The notes under the pieces: generated by a model | What the model was told of the DNA's origin: nothing | What the model saw: only the letters and a program-made list of their open reading frames with translations | Database searches by the model: none | Made by a program: the position numbers and the translations under genes | Assembly (NCBI GenBank): GCA_001701105.1 | Contig: DAAI01000048.1 | Coordinates: 9,545 to 26,768 of the forward strand | Direction of reading: 5' to 3' | Length of the DNA stretch: 17,224 bases | Origin: Bacteroidales bacterium GP1 | GTDB lineage: Bacteria; Bacteroidota; Bacteroidia; Bacteroidales; Muribaculaceae | Shown: in pieces, positions 7,909 through 13,157 of the stretch | Numbering within the stretch: the stretch's first letter is position 1 | Layout: every line of letters begins with the position of its first letter

Positions 7909-7916
7909 TAACTTTG
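7909..7916 (+). promoter_or_regulatory. -7 element of the mlaE-mlaF promoter
   Basis: TAACTTTG on the plus strand fits the TAnnTTTG -7 consensus. The -33 side is weak: the nearest candidate is CTG at 7884-7886, 22 nt upstream. If correct, this promoter and the udk promoter (7869-7900) lie back to back with overlapping footprints. The predicted start near 7923 leaves about 140 nt of leader before the permease start. The leader holds a 5-bp GC hairpin (7961-7975) and two very short open frames (7926-7961 and 7980-8027). Confidence 0.5.
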
Positions 7917-8065
7917 CATTGTTTTATGCCGTTAATGAAGAATAAACGCATATTACAATAGCTGCTGAAGGCAGCATCAATGATGCCGAGCACTCTTTTA
8001 ATTATGCCGGATCTCCGAAGTTTATAATAGAGAGTGTCATTACAAACTAAAAACATTGCAAGCCG

Positions 8066-8812
8066 GTGTTCGTATCTTCTGTAAAATCATTCGGACGTTA
8101 CTGTGTCTTTATGACGCAGGTATTCCGCATTCCTGACAAATGGAGAGAATTTTTCAAAAGTCTTGTCAAGGAAATTTCAAAACTTGGGGTGGATTCAATT
8201 CCTCTGGTGATTATTATTTCTTTGTTCATTGGTGCGGTAATAACAATCCAGATGACAATTAATATAGTGTCTCCATTGATTCCGTCCTACTCCACCGGAC
8301 TCGCTACGCGAGAGATTCTTATCCTTGAATTTTCTTCCACAATGATGTGTCTTATTCTTGCGGGTAAAGTAGGGTCGAACATAGCTTCTGAAATTGGAAC
8401 TATGAGGGTTACCGAACAGATTGATGCGATAGAGATCATGGGTATCAACTCTGCCAACTTCATTATTCTTCCCAAGATAATCGGGTTTATTCTGTTTGTG
8501 CCGATTCTGGGAATCTTTTCCATGTTCTTCGGACTGATAGGAGGTGCTATTATTGCAATGTTTACCGATATGATTTCCATGGAGAATTATATCTATGGCA
8601 TACAATCGTTTTTCAACGAATGGTATGTTTGGTATAGCCTCATAAAGACCCTTGTCTTTGGATTCATTATTACATCCGTATCGGCTTATTACGGATTTTT
8701 TGTGAAAGGGGGCGCCCTTGAAGTTGGTCAGGCAAGTACAAAAGCTGTGGTGACAAGCTCCATAATGATATTGATGGCCGATGTAGTTCTCACTAGACTC
8801 TTACTGCAATGA
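8066..8812 (+). CDS. MlaE-like ABC transporter permease (MCE lipid transport)
   Basis: Permease subunit of an MCE-type phospholipid transporter, inner membrane. The 248-residue protein has an amphipathic N-terminal region (about 5-40), then about five hydrophobic segments (near 45-68, 84-104, 133-168, 190-218 and 226-246). The MlaE-family (PF02405) signature around 100-125 is GKVGSNIASEIGTMRVTEQIDAIE, shown here as key residues Gly100, Glu109-Ile-Gly111, Met113 and Glu117-Gln118-Ile119-Asp120. Translation appears to start at GTG (8066): the frame closes upstream with TAA at 8048-8050, and no ATG lies between. An ATG at 8111 would remove 15 residues that resemble the family N-terminus. Its stop overlaps the next gene in ATGA, suggesting coupled translation with the ATPase. 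Confidence 0.9.
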   Translation: MFVSSVKSFGRYCVFMTQVFRIPDKWREFFKSLVKEISKLGVDSIPLVIIISLFIGAVITIQMTINIVSPLIPSYSTGLATREILILEFSSTMMCLILAGKVGSNIASEIGTMRVTEQIDAIEIMGINSANFIILPKIIGFILFVPILGIFSMFFGLIGGAIIAMFTDMISMENYIYGIQSFFNEWYVWYSLIKTLVFGFIITSVSAYYGFFVKGGALEVGQASTKAVVTSSIMILMADVVLTRLLLQ

Positions 8813-9603
8813 TTGAAGCACGAAACATATCAAAATGGTTCGATGGTCAGCAAGTGTTGTTTGATGTTTCGGCCAAATTGGAGACCGGTAAAACAAATCT
8901 CATCATAGGCCAGTCGGGTTCGGGTAAAACAGTATTTATGAAATGTCTCATCGGTCTGTTGACCCCCGATGAAGGCGAAGTGCTATACGATGGACGCAAA
9001 TTCCGCGACCTTGATACGGCCGCCAAGCGCCAACTACGCACTGAAATCGGGATGCTTTTTCAAGGTTCAGCGCTTTTCGACAATGAGACTGTACTCGGCA
9101 ATGTGATGTTTCCATTGAAAATGCTGAGTTCTTTGAGCCATGCCGAACAACTGGAGCGTGCTCATTTCTGCATCAAACGAGTAGGGCTTAAAAATGCAGA
9201 TGATAAATTTCCCTCAGAAATCTCGGGAGGAATGCAAAAGCGTGTGGCTATTGCGCGTGCTATTGCCCTGAATCCGAAATATCTATTCTGCGATGAGCCT
9301 AATTCCGGACTCGACCCTAAGACCTCAATCCTTATCGATGAACTGCTGAGCGATATCACCCATGAATATGACATTACAACAATCATTAATACCCATGACA
9401 TGAATTCCGTGTTAGGGATTGGAGAAAACATCATATTCATAAATCAAGGTCACTGCGACTGGGTCGGCAACGACAAGACAATATTCAGATCAAAATCAAA
9501 ATCTCTGAACGAGTTTGTATTCGCGTCCAAGTTATTCCAGCAGGTAAAATTATTCCTCGAGCGTCAATATGAAGCTGAAGAATCGCATGAAGACGGAGAT
9601 TAA
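8809..9603 (+). CDS. MlaF-like ABC transporter ATPase (MCE lipid transport)
   Basis: ATPase partner of the MlaE-like permease. The 264 residues contain Walker A GQSGSGKT at 34-41, Q-loop Gln85 in MLFQGSALF, signature ISGGMQKR at 138-145, Walker B ending in Asp162-Glu163 and switch His196 in NTHDM. The GMQKRVAIARA wording and the residue pattern after Walker B fit the MlaF group of MCE ATPases. The C-terminal 45 residues beyond the ABC core may contact the permease or an MlaB-like regulator; no MlaB gene is in view. Its start overlaps the permease stop (8809-8812). Its stop codon overlaps the stop of convergent lipB at 9600-9603, leaving no room for a terminator between them. Confidence 0.91.
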   Translation: MIEARNISKWFDGQQVLFDVSAKLETGKTNLIIGQSGSGKTVFMKCLIGLLTPDEGEVLYDGRKFRDLDTAAKRQLRTEIGMLFQGSALFDNETVLGNVMFPLKMLSSLSHAEQLERAHFCIKRVGLKNADDKFPSEISGGMQKRVAIARAIALNPKYLFCDEPNSGLDPKTSILIDELLSDITHEYDITTIINTHDMNSVLGIGENIIFINQGHCDWVGNDKTIFRSKSKSLNEFVFASKLFQQVKLFLERQYEAEESHEDGD

Positions 9604-10268
9604 TCCGGCATTCCTTCAAGCAGCGACTTAATTAACGTGGCAAGGCGTTGTCCCACTTCTTTCTCGGAAACGTCATGCCCTAATTCTTTCTGCATTGATG
9701 TCACCCCTTTATCGACTATTCCGCAGGGATTGATACGGGAAAATGAGGATAAATCAGTGTTGACATTCAACGCGAGGCCATGCATCGTGATACCATGACT
9801 CACCTTAATTCCGATGGCACATATTTTTCGCGCCGTGGGAAGGCCCCAATCGAGCCATACGCCTATCTGCTCATTATTAGAGGTAGTTTCGATGTCATAT
9901 TCCGACAATAAGGTCCTTACCGCTTTTTCAAGAAGCTCTACATATCGCTTCACCCCTACTCCATGCCGGTTAAGGTCAATTATCGGGTAAACCACTACTT
10001 GACCGGGGCCATGATAAGTAATATCGCCACCCCGCTCAATACGGAAACACTCTATTCCTAACTTCTTTAGGTTTTCAGCATTCACCAGCAGATTGTCGGC
10101 ATTGCCGTGAAACCCAATGGTATATACCGGAGAATGTCCGCATATTACGATTCGCTCCGTCTTTCCGACAATTTCGCAGTCACGCAGACTCAACAATTCA
10201 TCTCGATAGGATTTTTGTCTTTCCCATCCCTCTTTGTACGGAACTATTCCCCAATCCTCAATTATCAT
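9600..10268 (-). CDS. lipB: Lipoyl(octanoyl) transferase
   Basis: Transfers the octanoyl group from octanoyl-ACP to the lipoyl domains of 2-oxoacid dehydrogenases and GcvH, the first step of endogenous lipoate synthesis. The 222-residue protein shows the family motif RGGDITYHGPGQ (79-90), the catalytic lysine segment RKICAIGIKV (Lys148), HGLALNVNTD (163-172) and the catalytic cysteine in INPCGI (Cys182). Lys148 and Cys182 correspond by motif to E. coli Lys135 and Cys169. It lies 21 nt downstream of lipA, which performs the next step, so the two are very likely co-transcribed. Its last codon overlaps the end of the convergent mlaF-like gene. Confidence 0.95.
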   Translation of the reverse strand: MIIEDWGIVPYKEGWERQKSYRDELLSLRDCEIVGKTERIVICGHSPVYTIGFHGNADNLLVNAENLKKLGIECFRIERGGDITYHGPGQVVVYPIIDLNRHGVGVKRYVELLEKAVRTLLSEYDIETTSNNEQIGVWLDWGLPTARKICAIGIKVSHGITMHGLALNVNTDLSSFSRINPCGIVDKGVTSMQKELGHDVSEKEVGQRLATLIKSLLEGMPD

Positions 10269-10289
10269 CTGATACCCGGATTTATGGAA

Positions 10290-11165
10290 TTAACTTTTTA
10301 TATGTTCTTCCGCATGGTAACTGCTTCTTACCATAGGAGCGCTTTCGATATGCCGAAAGCCTTTGGTTTTACCAATACGTCCATATTCGGCAAAGTCGTC
10401 AGGATGCACATATTCCTGCACAGGGTAATGATTCTTAGAGGGTTGCAGATATTGACCTATGGTCATAATACGGCAACCAACTTCGATCAGATCGTCCATT
10501 GTCTGCAGCACTTCATCGCGTGTCTCTCCAAGTCCCAGCATAATTCCGGATTTGGTGGTCACACCCCTGGATGACAAGTATCCGAGTACCGCAAGCGAGC
10601 GGTCATACTGTGCCACCTTCCTTACATCGGGTGTGAGACGACGCACGGTCTCCATATTATGGGATATTATGTCGGGACGTGCGTCTATCACCATATCCAG
10701 CGATTCCCGGTTTCCCTGGAAGTCGGGTATCAATACTTCCATCGTTACTCCCGGACATTCTGAATGTAATTTTTCGATCAATGCCGCCCAGTGAGCCGCA
10801 CCGCCGTCTGGAAGATCATCTCGTGTTACAGAGGTTATTACCACATGTTTTAATCCCAATTCCTTAACGCTTCTTGCTATATCGTCTATCTCTTTCGGAT
10901 CCAATGGCTCGGGTCTTCCTCCCGTGACATTACAGAATCGGCAATTACGAGTGCAGATGTTTCCTCCTATCATAAACGTGGCAGTCCCTCTCCCCCAGCA
11001 TTCTGCTCTGTTCGGACACATACCGCTGGAGCATATCGTATGCAGATGGCGATCATTCAACATCCCCACCACCTGACTGGCTTTAAATCCTCTTGGAAGT
11101 TTTATTTTGAGCCAATCTGGTTTTCTTCTGAAATCGGCCTTTTGATTGCTATCGTATTTATTCAT
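10290..11165 (-). CDS. lipA: Lipoyl synthase (radical SAM)
   Basis: Inserts two sulfurs into protein-bound octanoyl chains to make lipoyl groups. Of 291 residues, Cys45, Cys50 and Cys56 form the auxiliary-cluster motif (CX4CX5C). Cys71, Cys75 and Cys78 form the radical-SAM CX3CX2C motif. Near the C-terminus RSSY (280-283) supplies the conserved serine that ligates the auxiliary cluster. All iron-sulfur ligands are therefore present, and the length is normal for the family. It sits 18 nt after the GT2 glycosyltransferase and 21 nt before lipB. Lipoate synthesis and envelope glycosylation thus appear to share a transcript, probably without functional linkage. Confidence 0.96.
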   Translation of the reverse strand: MNKYDSNQKADFRRKPDWLKIKLPRGFKASQVVGMLNDRHLHTICSSGMCPNRAECWGRGTATFMIGGNICTRNCRFCNVTGGRPEPLDPKEIDDIARSVKELGLKHVVITSVTRDDLPDGGAAHWAALIEKLHSECPGVTMEVLIPDFQGNRESLDMVIDARPDIISHNMETVRRLTPDVRKVAQYDRSLAVLGYLSSRGVTTKSGIMLGLGETRDEVLQTMDDLIEVGCRIMTIGQYLQPSKNHYPVQEYVHPDDFAEYGRIGKTKGFRHIESAPMVRSSYHAEEHIKS

Positions 11166-11183
11166 GGATATGATTAAGTTGTG

Positions 11184-12128
11184 TCATTGGTTATGTGTTT
11201 TCTTTCCGTCAATCTCTCTTAGTAAATATGGAGGCCGACGTTTTACTTCATTGAATATTCTTCCCAGATACTCCCCGATAACCCCCAGGGAAAAAAGAAT
11301 CAGACTCCCCATAAATAGTAAGACGGTGATTAGAGTCGGGAAACCCTGCACCGGATCTCCCCATATCAATGTCTTTATCAAATAAAATATTATCAGGCAT
11401 ATCGATATTATCGAACCTACAAGCCCGATAATGGTGGCAAAGCGAAGTGGAACTGTTGTGTAGCTTGTAATACCCTCTATCGCATAAGAGAATAATTTCC
11501 ATAAATTCCAATGCGTCTTTCCAGCCACTCTGTCGCATCTGTCGAATAAGATTTCCTTCTTCTTATACCCAATCCAGCAATATAATCCCTTTGTATACCT
11601 CTGAGTTTCCCGCATATTCCTTAACGAATCTATGCAAATGCGGTCGAGGAGTCGAAAATCTCCGGTGTTTTGAAGCACAGGTATATTGGATGCTCTTTTT
11701 AATATCTTATAATAGGTCTTGGTAAGATTGCGACGCAACCATGATTCCTTACCTCGTGATTGCCGGGTTCCGTAGACGTCTTCATAACCATCTTCCCAGG
11801 CTGCAATCATATCATCGATCACTTCAGGGGGATCCTGCAAATCAGCATCCATTATCACCACACAATCCCCGCTCACGTAGTCAAAGCCTGCCATCATGGC
11901 TATTTCTTTGCCAAAATTTCGAGAAAGATCCAGGTATCTCCAACGGGAATCCTTTTTATGCTGAGTTCTAATAAGGTTGAGGCTTTCATCCATGCTCCCA
12001 TCGTTAACAATAAGCACCTCCCATTCATATTCAGAATGCGTCGCCACGAAGTCCTCCAGCCTCTCTATCAAGATTGGCAAGACTTCTTCCTCATTATAAA
12101 CCGGCACTAATATTGAAATCCTTTTCAC
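11184..12128 (-). CDS. GT2 glycosyltransferase, GtrB/ArnC/DPM1-like, with two C-terminal membrane helices
   Basis: Likely transfers a sugar from a nucleotide donor to undecaprenyl phosphate on the cytoplasmic face of the inner membrane. The 314 residues include the GT2 start ISILVPVYNEEE (4-15), NDGS at 42-45, the DADLQDPPE metal-binding motif (Asp94, Asp96, Asp99) and NTGDFRLLDR near 172-181. Two C-terminal hydrophobic helices follow (about 234-258 and 266-292) with a basic tail. This architecture fits the bactoprenol glucosyltransferase GtrB family, and ArnC-like enzymes are close relatives. The sugar cannot be told from sequence. It heads the operon with lipA and lipB. A GtrA-family protein, the usual partner type, is encoded at 1015-1488. 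Confidence 0.88.
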   Translation of the reverse strand: MKRISILVPVYNEEEVLPILIERLEDFVATHSEYEWEVLIVNDGSMDESLNLIRTQHKKDSRWRYLDLSRNFGKEIAMMAGFDYVSGDCVVIMDADLQDPPEVIDDMIAAWEDGYEDVYGTRQSRGKESWLRRNLTKTYYKILKRASNIPVLQNTGDFRLLDRICIDSLRNMRETQRYTKGLYCWIGYKKKEILFDRCDRVAGKTHWNLWKLFSYAIEGITSYTTVPLRFATIIGLVGSIISICLIIFYLIKTLIWGDPVQGFPTLITVLLFMGSLILFSLGVIGEYLGRIFNEVKRRPPYLLREIDGKKTHNQ

Positions 12129-12163
12129 ATTACTTTATGGTTATCCCCCATCCCCAGCTATTG

Positions 12164-12194
12164 CAAAAATAATACAAATATCCGGATATAACAA
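12164..12194 (-). promoter_or_regulatory. Promoter of the GT2-lipA-lipB operon
   Basis: On the minus strand 12171-12164 reads TATTTTTG (TAnnTTTG). TTG at 12194-12192 lies 20 nt upstream, matching the Bacteroidota -33/-7 layout. The predicted start near 12157 gives a leader of about 30 nt before the glycosyltransferase. The genes of this operon are separated by only 18 and 21 nt, so one promoter would suffice. Confidence 0.66.
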
Positions 12195-12226
12195 CTGCAC
12201 CTATTTACATTTTTGGATTATGCTAT

Positions 12227-12257
12227 AAAAAATGCCCGCGTCTGTGGGGACACGGGT
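12227..12257 (-). terminator. Rho-independent terminator of the HdeD/DUF308 gene
   Basis: On the minus strand, CCCGTGTC (12256-12249) pairs with GACGCGGG (12242-12235) through 8 bp including one G-U. The loop is 6 nt, and a run of six T (complement of 12227-12232) follows just downstream. It lies 28 nt after the stop of the DUF308 gene and upstream of the next minus-strand promoter, so it separates the two units cleanly. Confidence 0.82.
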
Positions 12258-12284
12258 TTATTATCTTGAAATATCGTAGTTGAA

Positions 12285-12860
12285 TTATAGAATTCCGTGA
12301 GTCATTGCACCCAGTTTTTTCATTCTTGCCGAGAAGAATATTCTATAGATGCCATAGGTGATGAGAGATACCCCAAGCCATATCCATTCAGTGATTCCGC
12401 TAAGAATAGGATTGGTGATGAAGACGATGGCAAAGCCAATTGTGGCAACAAGCAAAAGAATCATCCATATTATCCAGAGCGGGGATACGGTAGATAACAC
12501 ACAAGCCTCGCTTATTCCATTCACGGCGACTACAAGAATCCATATTCCTATGCAATACATGAATGCAACTTCAAGAATCTCTGGAGGTAGAAACCATAAC
12601 CAGATTCCACAAATAAATTCTAAAATACCAAGCGCGATGCTCCATCCCCAACCATGATAGAATTTTGATGACCCTATCGCGAATGAGAAGTTCATGCAGC
12701 CGGCCACTATCAGAATGGCCGCGAATGTATAGGCCAGAACCGGGATTGAGCCCGATGGGTCGCAGAGACACCAGATTCCTAATCCGATGGCCAGAAGGCC
12801 GGTTATCAGTGGTATCCACCAATACTTACTAACAATTCCTGTTGAATTTTTCTGTGACAT
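12285..12860 (-). CDS. HdeD-family (DUF308) membrane protein
   Basis: A 191-residue, very hydrophobic protein with about six membrane helices in three hairpin-like pairs (roughly 15-34, 37-58, 71-89, 96-115, 126-147 and 155-175). This, with the YWWIPLITGLLAIGLGIW opening, fits the HdeD family (COG3247, PF03729). E. coli HdeD is linked to acid resistance at high cell density, but the molecular role is unknown, and a stress role here is only analogy. The gene appears monocistronic, with a possible -7 motif upstream (12954-12961) and its own strong terminator (12227-12257). The C-terminal tail is short and basic (ARMKKLG). Confidence 0.85.
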   Translation of the reverse strand: MSQKNSTGIVSKYWWIPLITGLLAIGLGIWCLCDPSGSIPVLAYTFAAILIVAGCMNFSFAIGSSKFYHGWGWSIALGILEFICGIWLWFLPPEILEVAFMYCIGIWILVVAVNGISEACVLSTVSPLWIIWMILLLVATIGFAIVFITNPILSGITEWIWLGVSLITYGIYRIFFSARMKKLGAMTHGIL

Positions 12861-13157
12861 AGTTTATAGTGTTTTTATTATTTTAATTGGAAGGTTTGTG
12901 AGTTCCTGTATTATTAACATATGCAAAGGCTATTAGGTTTGATGAATATATTGCAAAGATATAATAATTTCATGCCGATTAATCTAATGGAGGGGTCAAC
13001 CATATTTATATTAAGAATGTTATTATTTCAAAGGAATTACTAATGGTTGAACTTCATCACGAGTGCGACCGGATAAAAAATATTAAAACACGAGTCTGAT
13101 ACTTGTAGATAGATATGTAAGCAGGTATTCAAAATTAAGACTCTTAAAATTAAGGTT
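12861..13157. other. AT-rich divergent intergenic region upstream of clpB
   Basis: These 297 nt separate the HdeD-family gene from clpB and are AT-rich. Besides the minus-strand -7 candidate, a plus-strand TAGGTTTG (12934-12941) fits TAnnTTTG but has no -33 partner and would give clpB a leader of about 210 nt. The 9-mer AAAATTAAG occurs twice just before the clpB start (13131-13139 and 13146-13154). I see no CIRCE element (the HrcA inverted repeat). Heat-shock control of clpB would be expected, but I cannot point to its site. No RNA gene was recognised. Confidence 0.5.
12954..12961 (-). promoter_or_regulatory. Possible -7 element for the HdeD/DUF308 gene
   Basis: Minus-strand 12961-12954 is TATCTTTG, a canonical form of the TAnnTTTG -7 element. 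No TTG lies at the expected 19-21 nt upstream; the nearest candidate is too far. The leader would be about 85 nt. The element is therefore tentative. Confidence 0.4.

Larger units (their letters stand above)
7758..8065. other. Divergent intergenic control region
   Basis: This 308-nt stretch separates udk (minus) from the mlaE-like gene (plus). It holds the two promoter candidates listed separately, the roughly 105-nt udk leader on the left and the roughly 140-nt mlaE leader on the right. The two mini-frames in the mlaE leader would encode 11 and 15 residues (MPLMKNKRILQ and MMPSTLLIMPDLRSL). I cannot show that either is translated. No RNA gene, known riboswitch core or transposon remnant was recognised. 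A 60-codon frame on the minus strand (7874-8056) overlaps both promoters and looks spurious. Confidence 0.6.

Noticed and set aside
7874..8056. 60-codon open frame on the minus strand in the divergent intergenic region
   Set aside because: It covers both promoter candidates, has no recognisable domain or sensible composition, and would read against the mlaE leader.
12996..13050. 8-bp inverted repeat TCAACCAT / ATGGTTGA upstream of clpB
   Set aside because: The arms are 39 nt apart, and an 8-bp match is expected by chance about once in a 300-nt region. It is not a CIRCE element.
13131..13154. Tandem AAAATTAAG pair just before the clpB start as a regulatory operator
   Set aside because: The repeat is short and AT-only in an AT-rich stretch, and it has no known binding motif.
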